Source: Taenia hydatigena (lineage: Eukaryota; Platyhelminthes; Cestoda; Cyclophyllidea; Taeniidae). Taken from it: a DNA stretch of 64,000 nucleotides. Positions 48,501-60,600 of the stretch are shown here, piece after piece; positions within the stretch are counted from its first letter, which is position 1, and each line of letters starts with the position of its first letter. The notes beneath the pieces were generated by a model, which was not told the DNA's origin, made no database searches, and saw only the letters and a list, made by a program, of their open reading frames with translations. The position numbers and the translations under genes are program-made. The stretch covers positions 15,663,901 to 15,727,900 of the forward strand of contig JADWOT020000003.1 of assembly GCA_036345935.2 (NCBI GenBank), written 5' to 3'.

Positions 48501-51500
48501 CTAAGATTGCTTCTTCGCCTCTTCAGTCGATGCAATTTGGCAAGGTTGGTTCTCCTTTCTGATAAGTTTAAGACCTTAAGACAGTCCTTTATTTAAAGTG
48601 GTAAAGAAACTTTCCACCCTGTTACATCCTGCTGAATTTATCATCACTTAATAGCTGCCTTACAACTCTCGGCTCCTTTTTGTTCATCTGAACACTCTTC
48701 CTCCAAAATATATTTTTTACTTAGCATACTTTTAATATTTGTCACTTATTTTACATCACAATCACCTAAAGAATTACTTGATTTTGTCAACTTCTAGCAA
48801 CTGGAAAACGTCTAATTTGAGATTCGCTAAAAATAACAATGGGTTGGGAGAATAGTAATTCAAGCGGTAGAGTCACACCATCCCCGTAGGTAAACGGACC
48901 TCGCCGGTACTCCTGAGAGAGGAGATGAACACTAACCTCCCTCCCATGCTTTAATAAAGTCTCGATGCATAGAGCATACTCCTCTGCTTGATTTACGGAT
49001 TTGAAGCCGGATGCAGAAGATTAAAAACAGAGGAGCGCAGCGGGATCGCTTGTCCATCTTTCCAATTAGCGATGGAGATGTAACTCCTTTTTCACGAAGT
49101 TTTTTGGGTCATAATGCTTACATTATTTTCGCAAAATTCTAATGCAGCATTCGTGTAGAGTTCGGATCGGTGGTTAGACAGAAAACTTGGCAAATATTTA
49201 TGATCTGCCACCTAGTTATGTACTTCCGGCTACCAGAATGAAGCCTATGATTTTCATCCACTTTACGGAGTAAAAAAGTTGGGAAAATTCCAAAAATTTC
49301 CCCAGCAGTATGGGCTCTCCTGTCAGAGTAACTCAACTTCAAGTGTTTGGTAGAAGATCATTTGGGTTTGCACTAAGGTTCCTGCATTCCTTCCTTTTTC
49401 TAATAAAGTGCTAATTTTACTAACGCACTATCGTTTCGATACCATCCTTCTCTCATGCGAGTCCACATTTCATGCAGTTCACACCAACGGAATATTCGGC
49501 TATCCCTTCATATACCTATTAATAATTTATATACTACATCGCTCTTAAAGGTGACTCTATTCGTACCGCTGAAGTGCATTGATTTGTCCAAAAAGAGCAT
49601 GCAGAGGCGCACCTTTTATTCAGGTTCGTGATATGACTTTTACATGAATCAGTTAGCAACAACTAATTTGATTTTAGGATACCATTTTGTCTTCAATGCA
49701 AACGGAGTACTTGATATAAACGAGCCACTTATCAGAGCACACTGTTAAAGATGATGGATGTGAACAGTGTGCTATGACCGTCTACAGTCTCAGGTACCAT
49801 TCGCCTTCCAGTGTTCAAGAAGCTTTGATTGTCATGTCATAGCCCGTAGTCTCCTTATCGCTGCTCACCATAAGGTTAAGGTCAACCAAGCACAATAAGC
49901 ACAAAGGAGTGAGCCCACTCCATAGCATTTCTATCCATTCCTCCTTACCTCACCCACACCCGTCAGCAAACAGTATGTCTATCTCGAAGCCTTGTATATT
50001 GTTTACTTCGGTTGGGAGGTCAACGGGATCCAAGCTTATATAACCAAGGGATATTTCATGGCAAAATGATTTAAAATGACTAAAACGTTGGAATAACTGT
50101 TTCTTGTGGAAAAGTAAACGGAAGTATCACTTTATCTTGGAAAGCAAAATCTGCTTTAGCATATATAATTGAGTACTTTTCAGCTAATGTGATTTATTTG
50201 CTTTTATTAAATTCTCATTTATAACCGCGATACAAAACATTTGCCTACTTACAGTAGCAAATAAGTAAGGTGGCTTAATAGTTAGATTCAAAATGAATAC
50301 TGGGACTGGATGTCTTAGCATGAATGAAGTAAGGTGTAGGAGATTACCTTTATTTGTAAGTATACTGACTACCTCGACAAGCTCGCAGAAACTTTATCGC
50401 TCGATTTACTAGAAGTCATCAACCTATATGGTCTCCACAGGTTCGAAAATCAGGGTTTGGAGGACGTTTCGGTCAAAGGAATCTAAAATCAGGTTCACAC
50501 CGCTACAATAACTTCTGAACAATTAGTGACAATCGTCAACAAACCGAATGTGCAGAGAAGGGTAACCTAAAGCTTGGAGGAAAAATGACATGCTTATAAA
50601 TATTTAATTACCCCAAAGGTAGAGAGCTATTCCTTGTAGGCTTTTCATCCAACTTGAAGATTTGATGGACCTTCTTCGCCAATACCACCACGTCCTTCTC
50701 ACTCCGTGGACTCATATCCCCCGCCAAGTTTGTAGGTCTTGGAATCCTCCCAGAATTCGTTGTTGTCAAAACTGCCAAAGGCGTTGAATCCTGTCTCCCC
50801 TGCACGTTTCGCTTTTTCCTTTCCTTATCTAGGGTTCCCGAACACAGACTCGTGGAACGGCCTACTCTACTACCCGTTTTCATCGATTCACTTTCGCCTC
50901 CAGTAGATGATGAATTCCAACTAGCTCGAGGTGTTATAGGCGACGATGTTGTGCTAGTCGATGCTGACGAAATCCTACTTCCAACATTAACACTCTTCGT
51001 CACTCTAGATCTACTTAGCGTACCTCCGGTACCACTACCACCTCCTCGGTACTTGACTGCTGGTGCTTCAATAACCATCTTCTTAGCAGTGTGTTTTCCT
51101 CGACGTGGTACACACTGGGGAGTCCTGAATCCACCTCCATTCAACTGGTGACTGGTGTTGAATTCATCGTTAGTGAAGGATTGAGAGGAAGTTGACGAGT
51201 CCTGAGACAGTATTCCACTGTCTCGAGAGGACGAAGAACTTGATGGAGTTTTAGGAACTTCTTCAGATGGAACTACCTGTTTTGCTAGGTATTTTGCATG
51301 CCTCTGAGTCATCGGAGTTGCAATGCAGGACAATGCGGTCGCCATAGTAGCGTGCTGTTGTTGGATTTGTTGAGGATTTGTTGTTCTTCCAACAAATCGT
51401 GGAAACGGTCCACCCTGACAACACGGCGAAGTTGGAACTGAGTTCTGCCGAATCATCTGAGGTGTTTGGATCCGGTAGAAGGGATAACGAAGGGCCGAAA

Positions 51501-51696
51501 CCTGGGGCTGTACGACGCCTGTTGGTAGAGTCATTGAGGAGAAGCGTTGACCAGCAGGCGGTTCCACCGTTGATCCACGTGTTTGACGGTTGCATGAGGG
51601 CTGCTGAAGTACTGCAGCAACTCTAGCTGGCTTCTTTAAAGTAGCAAATTTCGTGGCGTCTTGAGGTTGTGCGACTTTGGATAGCATACTGTTGTT
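36577..51696 (-). CDS. NAV: Neuron navigator (NAV/UNC-53/Sickie) homologue, 5' incomplete
   Basis: Fourteen minus-strand exons join in frame (1404 codons to the stop at 36577): 51696-50612, 47031-46466, 44478-44429, 42150-42127, 42047-41973, 41673-41590, 41307-41154, 40540-40353, 40132-40020, 39631-39315, 39181-38859, 38784-38369, 38115-37912, 37192-36577. The first starts at an acceptor, so upstream exons exist. Residues 1-567 are Ser/Thr/Pro-rich. Residues 576-628 hold the navigator coiled coil (LRRELELAHQKVAALTCQLS, then FEQSLQSMNQRL). KKAGW-LRSSINRAFRRSKS (about 739-756) matches the family's basic WLRSSFKQAF motif. A second coiled coil lies near 806-840. IYLHYLDSDDQIGLNADSIS (994-1013) precedes an AAA-like module with P-loop GPRGSGK at 1112-1118. 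The C-terminus has EVIEWLPEFW, TWFREV and WPWP landmarks of the family. Known role: cytoskeletal regulator in axon and cell migration. The Walker motifs are degenerate. No CH domain seen. Confidence 0.9.
42127..42150 (-). other. 24-nt microexon of NAV
   Basis: The sequence between tttcctag and gtgagc encodes exactly eight residues (ASDSSAFE) in phase 0 at both ends. It lies between the SLSSSGSIMSP exon and the coiled-coil exon. Being symmetric and serine-rich, it could be skipped without disturbing the frame. Confidence 0.7.
46162..46407 (+). CDS. 81-codon frame antisense within a NAV intron, unproven
   Basis: ATG at 46162 opens 81 codons (MFNFGLSWGTMTLAILEHLS ... LNQKLMDCWNK) in the intron between NAV exons 2 and 3, on the opposite strand. 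The stop codon is embedded in AATAAATAAA, a double poly(A)-type signal. The protein would be hydrophobic at its N-terminus (a possible membrane segment, residues 10-27). No family is recognised; AT-rich introns produce such frames by chance. Confidence 0.15.
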   Translation: MFNFGLSWGTMTLAILEHLSTFLFMLWDNFIKTFEDNSQNFLIYSFEAIFKNDINLRSLATESFSQQLISLNQKLMDCWNK

Positions 51697-54600
51697 CTGT
51701 CAAAGAAAATTAAGGGGCTTTGTCTTATCTTCGACCTTTTTAGGTATCGGGCCGCATTCGCTAGGCATTTTAGACTACCCGAAAATCTCCCGCTCTCTTT
51801 AAAATGAACCTTCATTTGTGTATGAATAGTCATTCAACTGTGTTATGGATCGTATCATGCATAGTCACCATGATTAGGCCAAATATGGGTACTAATTAAT
51901 TACCTGTCAGGAGGTAGAATCCTGAAGGACTTGCCGTTTTTTGTTTGGGTAAATTCATACCAATGGACATGTCAAGTTATCCGTGCTTCGATGTCAACCT
52001 GTGTAACTTCGAGGAACTTTAAAACCCTCTCATGGATTTTGTCAGGTCGGATTTTAGACTTTATTAATTTATTTGTCCAAAAATTTGTTTCCACCTTTTC
52101 ATATTCGTTTGTGTCACAAAAAGTGACAGAAAACTCCACTTGTTTACTTCAAAATGGGCTGAAAGTTAAGAAGGAAACTTAAAAAGTTAACAGCTCTCAG
52201 AAAGTTGAAAATTAGCTTGAGGATTCAGCTAATCGAGCGACTTTTTTACAGAATAAAGAGAATGGGCTTTGGGTCTTCCGCGCTGATCATGCGGCCCATG
52301 ATAGCTGCCTCTCATACGGTATTGACAACAAATATGACAACTTTTTTCTGCCACTTATGCCACTGTATCTTTTTTAAATGACCGCATTCTTTCATTAGAT
52401 ATTGACAAAATTGACGTGCCAATATGGTCATCTTCATTCATACTAGATTGGGATCACTTTATCGCATACATTCATATGGAATGAAGATCGTGTTTTCCGA
52501 TAGTCGCAATGTAGTAGTCTGACGCTCTGCTTAACAACGTGTTCAATTTTACGGACACGTCAGGCTCCACAGAAAATGTGCTACCTCCTCTTCGCTCTGT
52601 GCCATGGTCTTCGGACTATGCTTTTGGTACCCAAGCCATTTTATGCGCTATTAAGTTGCATGTCTTCCCATACCACTTCGGCTTACCACAACTTCGGAGA
52701 AGACTTTCAGCGCTTCAGCGTTGACAGCGGCAAGTGAACCCGCCCCAGAGGTACACTGCCCTTATTTTTTATGGCTATTTACAAAACTTTGGGTGGAAGA
52801 AGAAGGGCGCCTATTGTGGTCGGGTGAATCTGTGAGGACCCCCAGCAGAAGGGTTTTAAATGACGTCTATTTTGGCATCCACCACAATCTCCCATTCAAC
52901 AAGAGGACCATTAACATAAGAAGGAAGCGATATCAGTCCAGAACTATTTAGACTTGGTTAAGTCCATAACTCTCCGCCTTAATGGTTAGCATTCTACTAA
53001 TTCAACTACTTGGAGTTTGAAATAAAAAATCGGTAATTTTATGGCTATCTTTGAAGCCGTTTTGCATGTTTATATGAATATTTGAAAGTCCATTGTAAGG
53101 TTCGTAAGTTCCAACTTTACCTTCAACCAACTCATTCCTACTTTTGGTGCTATTCAATGCATTTTGAAAATATTTAGTGCAATGATTTAATAAAGAAGTC
53201 TCAAGCCTCGTTAAATAAAGTTTTGCCGAGGTCATAGGTTTGTGGTACATATAAGGAACTATGTTCTACCACCGTGCCACCTGGCCACAGAGTCCGATGT
53301 GTTTGACATTTATGGTTAGTCATGAATGCCTCTTTAACTTCAAACTACTAGTATTGGCGTAATTGTTCTTCGTCTCTGCGATCAACATCTTAAGCGTTGA
53401 ATAATTTCAACAGTTCTCAAGGCAATATTTTCTGTCGAACACATTGACTTCTTGCCAATGTTGTAACAACTCTGTGGTAGTATGGGAGTGTTTACCAGTA
53501 ATTAACATATGGATTTGCTGAGAGGCTGATAATCCCATCAGAAGGCTGTGCCGTAGAAAGGTGAGAGATTAAAACAGTTTTGCAGAGATTGAAATACCCT
53601 TCGATACAATGCTGGGAAATTTTTTTTCCATCTGGTTCGCAAAACTTTGGGAAGGGCTTACCACATTAGTATTTTCTCCAAGAACCTACCACAATATGAA
53701 ATCGAGACCTGAAAAAGGGGAATTAAATGGTGATCGTGAGTTCACCCCAAATGAACTTGGTGGATGAAACGGGGATAATCAGCTTTTGATCAAAGAGGTG
53801 TAATATAAACTATGAACGAAACCTTCACCGATCCCTTCATCTCCGCGTCCACTGCGGGTGTAAATAACTGGAGGACGATTAGCTGCTTGTAAGAAGAGAT
53901 TTGCATTTCTCTGTGTGCTTGTGCGGGTGCATGTCAGAAAGAGTAAAGGGGGATAAATGACCTTTTCACCACGAAATACGCGGCATTTCACGAAAATGCG
54001 ATTAACTCTGGTGGTAAATGTCATGCCTGTGGGCGATTGTCCTAATTCTTTGCCTTAAAGTTCCCTGATTTCCCACTGACATAATAAACCATTGTAACAG
54101 AACGTTTTTCTTTACTGAAGAGACCGTAGCTGGTCCAGTGTGGTAACATCGTCCCACGCAATTCTCACTTAGGCCCACTGTCACAAATGCGTGTCCAATA
54201 TACGTTGTCAGTTTGCGGCATCCCAGTCGTGTACCGCAAATAATTAGGCGGAGTTTGATGCAATAAATGTAATGTGGGATAGTCTTGAACCAATGATTAC
54301 CATATTTTTCTTTTTTTCTGTCTTTAAGCAGCCTTTAAAAGGTCACTAGGTGGTGCATGTTCTGACGACACGTTAGAACAAGACATTATGTTATTTGTCC
54401 TATGAAGATCTAGATTCCCTCCGAAACTCCGATGGTCAGCTGAAGATTTTCTTTGTACGATTTTGGCAGGTCATGGACTGTTTACAGTTGCAGGTTGCAC
54501 TTGTTTTTAGAAGACACTTGTCTGTCAAATGCGATGCCTTCGTAAGGGAGAAATGACCACTTCGAAGAGATGGCTATCAATGCTTCACTTAATTCTTTCT

Positions 54601-57600
54601 AGTCGACTACCTCTCTCTCTCCAGGTCTCTAATCCCACAATATCTACTAATATTTAGCTCTTTTCTACAAATCAGTTCTGAATTAGATAAGAATATCATT
54701 TTAATACTACTTAAATCCCAAAAGCTGCACTAAAAGGTAGCATTGCGAGTGTTTTAAGAGAGTTGTGCTGTTAGATAAAAACTAATCGAGGTGATTAGTT
54801 ACATGCGTAAAATGTTCTAGTGGATGGGAAAAATTTTGCCCCGGCTAGCCACTACGACCGGTTGTAAATGGTAGGGACACGTCGAAGGCATGCGATCGCT
54901 CCACAGGGAGGTATCTTGAAGCGTCATTCTGTTAGTAAAATGTAGTGCAATGCAGCAATCCATCTTGCGCTTTCTACTGTTTCTCCTTTTATTTAGGACC
55001 CTGAGGCAATAAAAATGGAGTCGGTTAAAACTAACCTCTTGGGATTCCATCATACAAATTCAACCGCGTCAGGGTGACACTACTTATTGAGCTCATATTT
55101 GACAAGCTCACCATAAGCTTCCAAATTTAAGCACGACGATATTTCGACGCGATGTTTCGCAATCAATGTGTGAATTTAGGCGCACTAGTTTATGGTGTGC
55201 CTCTTTTCTTCTAGAAACGCCGGCGATGTTCTACCTGGAGAGGAAGGTTCCGGTTAATTCTTCTTCCTTCCACCATTCGAACTAAGTTCTTTCGGTGTTT
55301 TGAGTAATCTACTTGTGTGGCGTTGTCAGTTAATATTGAAACCCAAAAAAGACGAAAATGTTGCCTTGTTCGATCCAGTTTTTCCGCCTCCAACTTCTGC
55401 GTAGATAAACTTCATCAAGACTTTGGAGGAACATCCTTTTGTATCCCACAGGGTTTTGACAAATTACGAAGTAAGCTGGACTGCGGGATTGAGAAAAATG
55501 CAGACCACGTGTCAATGGGTCCTAACTGCCAGAAGTCGCTTTTTGCAGAGACCTCCAAATATCATGGTGGTATAAAGGTCAACTATCCCAATATTTTTGT
55601 GGTAGAATGGAAGTCTTCTGGCAATGCGTGATCAGCTTTCTTATTTGGAAACTTTTTAAGGGGGATTTTTTTACCACATACCTTGCTAACTAGATTATAA
55701 TTTGTTTCTTAAACGAATCGGACCCAACTTTTGGTAGCTTTGTATTTCCACCAAATATTACCGATTTTAATCTTACTGTGGAGAGTCTGTTAGGTTAGAA
55801 ATTATCTTAGAATTCGATGAACAAAGGGTCTATAAGAGTAGTACAGTCTTTAATAGAGCTTTCATTGCTGTATAAGCCTTTGAATCGCATGTGAATGTTT
55901 ACAAATATGCATTTTAAAGCCTGGATGAAGGGCGTTGAGTATTTGGCTTGGCGCTGTGCAGTGCAATACCCTTGCCTTAACTTTCCTCTTACTTAGATCC
56001 CTAGTGCAGTAAAAAGACGTTAACTAGAAGCATTGGAAGGGATTCCACCTTTTGAAATTATCGAAATGAATTTAATTTGGTCTCAAAGCTGCAGCAGTAT
56101 TTCCTACAGCCTTCTACAGCCCTCTTGGCTAGGTTGGTAACAGAAAGCATAGATTAGAATCATTAAGGCAACCAAAAACTAAAGGATAGTGCAAAGTGTC
56201 ACATTTTATGATTTCCATGTCATTTTAGACATTTGCTTCGATAAAATTGAATTAGTTTTTTGTTTGACGATTCTGATGACTTACATGGTTGTGATGTTAA
56301 ATGGTTCTTGTGCTTTGGCATGGATTGCACTAAAACACACCACCCACACACGTCTGCTATGAACCGTTCACAAGTCAAAAGTTCAGCGGATATTATGGTT
56401 GAGGCCTATGTACTTGGTACATGTTGAACGGACCTGTCTCTTTCTTCTCATTCCATCTATCCTACCTCCTTTTCTTGGCATTAGCAATAGACAATCTTAT
56501 AGACACACACAAAATAGAATTGGCAAATGGAAAATGTAAGTGGGATGACAGATAATGATTTGGCGATAGCCAGCCCTTATTTTTATTTCTACACTGTGGC
56601 GAATGCAATGATGGGATGTAACAAGGGCCGCCATCTCATCAAATAAACTTGACATTTGTGAAAGCTCCTTTCAGTTATTTATTTTTGTTTTTCCAATTCA
56701 TTCGCGCAAACTTATTTAACTGTCTGGACAAATGGTGGATGTTCAGCTAGTAGATTTACTTGTACGGATTCAGCCCCTAAGTTGGCGTCTTCACTCAAAA
56801 GGTGGGATGTCGTTGAAGAAAAACTTTTGCATCCACCGATTTATATTTGCCAAGACAAACATAACTTAACCGTCCATTCACGGAAGGGCTTATTTTTTTA
56901 CTCTGAATACCACCAAACTATCTATATTGGAAATTTTAATCCCTATTTACAATTTATTCTGCTTTTATGGCGTGAATTTTGCATGCTCATTCACTCTAAC
57001 GGAAAAGAAATTAACTTATTAGCCTTATTTTCAAAAAATAACACCGGTAAGTTCTGGCTCCACGGCTAAGTACATCCTTCATAGCATTGTCTGAGACAAA
57101 AATCGCCCCCTATTCATGAAGCATGAGTTCCACTTAATGCTACTGAAGTTGTTTATAAGTAGGGTGGGATTTTCAAATTTATTCCTAAAAAGGCCGGTTC
57201 AATTTTGCGAGAAAAAGTGTTCTTGCCAAATGAAAAATTTTAGGTACCGGTTTCCATCCTTCAAGATCATGTAGTTAGCCAGCATTTTTCGTCTGTGAAT
57301 AGAACATAATGCTAAAACCACCGTTTCAAAGTTACATTAAATTAATTGCCGAAATGTCAGATGCACCAGGAATGGTTAGATGAATTACTTCAAACAAATT
57401 TTAGGGTTTCGCGGTTAAAGTAGATTTAAGAATTGACTAACTGGCGATAGTTTTTTGCTGATCAGTGGCAGGTTGACAAGTAGCCTGTGAGAAACATTAA
57501 ACTTGAGTCACTTGATATCCGGACAAGCTGTATTGGCAGAGTTGCTTCCTATCCTATTGCTTTTTCTTCATTTAATGTTAGTTTTTTGAGTATGGTTAAG

Positions 57601-60600
57601 GCGTAGGCATTGTCAAGTCTATCTCCTATAGGAAAGGAACAGATTTTTAGGAGGACTTTAATAAATTCGTGCTAGAATCAAAAATTCGTTTATACAGTGG
57701 TCCCTTTCTTTAGTACTTCTAACAATATATTTTCCTCTTTTTAGTCTTTAATTTTAGAGCCACTGACTTTCTTCATGATGAATATTGAATGTAGTTACAG
57801 TTTGTGCGTTTCCTCTTAAAATTTCTGCTACCTCGCATTTTTGTTTGATCAATGGTTGTAGGTGGAATGAATTTTTTGTTTGCTTTTCTTCTGATGGAAT
57901 GCCCCTTGCCTAAAATTAGGCCTTGTTTTTACAGACAAAAAAGTAAACCAAAAAATAAAATGCAAGAAAGTTTCCTCTCTCTCTACACATTTTGAAGCAT
58001 TAAATCTCTATTTTGCAAAAAAACGAAAGCAAATCTATGTAACGTTAGTTTTCTTTACCTTATTAAAGTTAATGAAGAGCCCTGGAGGTGCCTGTAATGG
58101 ATCATCCGGCTTAAATGATGAACAGAAAACGAGGCATCCTGATTTGCCTATTTGGCGATACTGCAACCCCCTCTTAATCGTTACTTCCTCCTGCACAATT
58201 TGATGATTCACATCCACACACCTATCATTAACTCGCAGGTGCCTGGCTCATGTAGACACCTCTCGAGTGGGTAGAGCGGCATGCAACTTCGGCGGGCAGA
58301 ATTTGCCCCCATTTTATGCAAAGCTTAACCCTTTCTTAATAAACCTGAATCTCATTCAGATTCTTAACGTTCATATCGAGTCACAAGCCGGAAAAACTGG
58401 CGCCTTTTAAAGTGATTAACTGAACTTTAAAATAGTAAGTTAATCACAAAAAAGAAGTTGCTAAAAGAATGCAAAGGAACTTAAAAAAGGAAATAAGGTT
58501 GCTTTATTTTGTTGGTCCTGAAGGTGGGATTCCAATCCTTATATCCACTGATTTGTTCAAGATTGACCGACTACTGGCACCATGCTTCTGTGATTCTAGC
58601 CAATTTTCTCCCACTTCGTTGTATTTGTCAAATCACTTGGTGTGCTCTCATATTGTGAGCTAATCTAAGGAAGATTGGCTGCAGATGTTGCTGATGATGA
58701 AGCCTTTTTGTTTTGGTAATCTCCTCTCGCGACAAACAAATGCCAGTTGAATCTCCCCATTCGGGGGATTTGCCTGTTAGACGCAGGGCATGGTGACATC
58801 ATTTGCACTACACAGTGTTGGCAACGCATTCGAAGTGGCACACATCAACACACACAATAAAAGAACTTCTTTATAATGAAACACAAGAAAAAATCAGCTG
58901 AATCGGGTGCTAGAGTGGTCTCTGAAAAGCGAGGCGGACTGTTATGAATGTAAACAAATAGGCAGCTTGAAAGACTATGTACACATGGCATGCAGCAGGT
59001 AGTTTCTCTTTGTAATTAAGTCGGCGAGGCAAGAATTTGGAAACAGACTGTGACTAAAAATGCCCCATTCGCAGAACAGTGGTTGGGGGTTAATCGGAGC
59101 ATTCGTCCTTTCATTTGCAGAATAGGTAAAATTTGTGCTAATAAAAGAGGGTTCTTCTACGGCATAATCGTGTATTTTCTCTAACTGGTAAATAATATAT
59201 TTAGCTGATCAACTTTTTTGCTCTAAAACTCACAGCAACTACTAGAAGTAAGGCACTTTATAAACAATCGAGTTAGGTTGATTTATTGCAAAATAGTCAT
59301 TTAAGCTCGGAAATTCTTGGCATTTTTTTCCATCCGCAATACATTTTTGTGCATTTTCGTGTGATACTGAAGCGCTATGTACAAGAAATGCGCTAATTAG
59401 GCAAACTCGGGGAGGTTAACTTTCTGCTGACTTCCTCATCTAATTTTCGCGACTTGCCTCACCGAAAAGTGGGTTGACTTCACCAATGTGCTCAGCTGAA
59501 ATTCCGCATTAATGGTACAGGGTAGGCTTTTGTTTTCCAACCAGCCAGTTAAAAAATTGGACTGATTCTCATTTTAATTACTCGCAATAATTCACCGATT
59601 TCCAAGTGCTTCCTTCATGAAAACAGACCTATCTTTGGTATGCCCTCCTCTCCACTGCCCACTTAAAACCTACTTAAATTTTACTTGGTCTGTTAAAAGT
59701 CGTTTGACACTGTTGGGAAGAAGGTCGGTCAAATAGACGCAGCTTGCAATGATGCGAAATTTCCTACCGGTTTTTTGTCGAAGGTGTCCCATGTGGGAAC
59801 AGTGAAAGGAAGGAATCAATCAATCAATCAAGAAAGGCTACCTTCGCATCAGGCAACAATACCAAGAATGTGTAAAAAAATATTCTTTGCAAATCCAGCA
59901 TCTGTAAAGAGTAATTAAATCAGGCATCATAGGTACTGTAAATGTGTCATATTTACTTTACTTTGAAAAAAAACATTTTACAAATCAAAAATCAACAAAT
60001 CAATCAGGCTGACTGCTCTACACTGCGTACCTAGGGGTTAATTTAAGCCTCTGGGCGCACAAATTTTCTCCCAACCTAAGCACTCACATCCCTCGAAAAC
60101 GTGGCCTAAAGAGTGAATAAAGAGGGTCGGTCGTGCGGTGGCAAATTGTTCAAACTTTGCCAGTAATTTTTTAACAGTCATCTTCTTCCATCTTCTCTGT
60201 GTACGCATGTTTGTGGTGCATTCGCACACTAAACTACGATTTAATGAAGCGTTAAAAGAGGCAAAATACACTACCTCGTGACCCTTACCCTCATACAGTT
60301 GGTATTCCGTTCCGTGTAGCATTGTTGGTACCATTTCACGCCCTAGTGACGGCACCCATTACAAAAGATGGGCTTTTGAAGAGGCATTACATAGATGCTG
60401 ATTCACCGTGTCACAGTTGGTAAATGTTAAAGGCAGATTTTACCTTTTAGCCTCTTGTTCGGTCAAAAATAGGTGCCCATTACCTGCAAGATAGATTTCG
60501 TTGCCATCTATTAAACGCAACTTTTTATGTAAGGGCTGCAAGAAAAAGTGGACGACTTTTTAATAAACTAATGTGTTCGCCTTGTGGGTTGTTTTCTAAA

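Noticed and set aside
50852..51626. Plus-strand open frames opposite NAV exon 51696-50612
   Set aside because: Antisense shadows of a 361-codon Ser-rich exon with good splice borders.
54817..55631. Overlapping frames of 60-104 codons on both strands
   Set aside because: No recognisable domain, no paired splice sites, and no strand clearly preferred.
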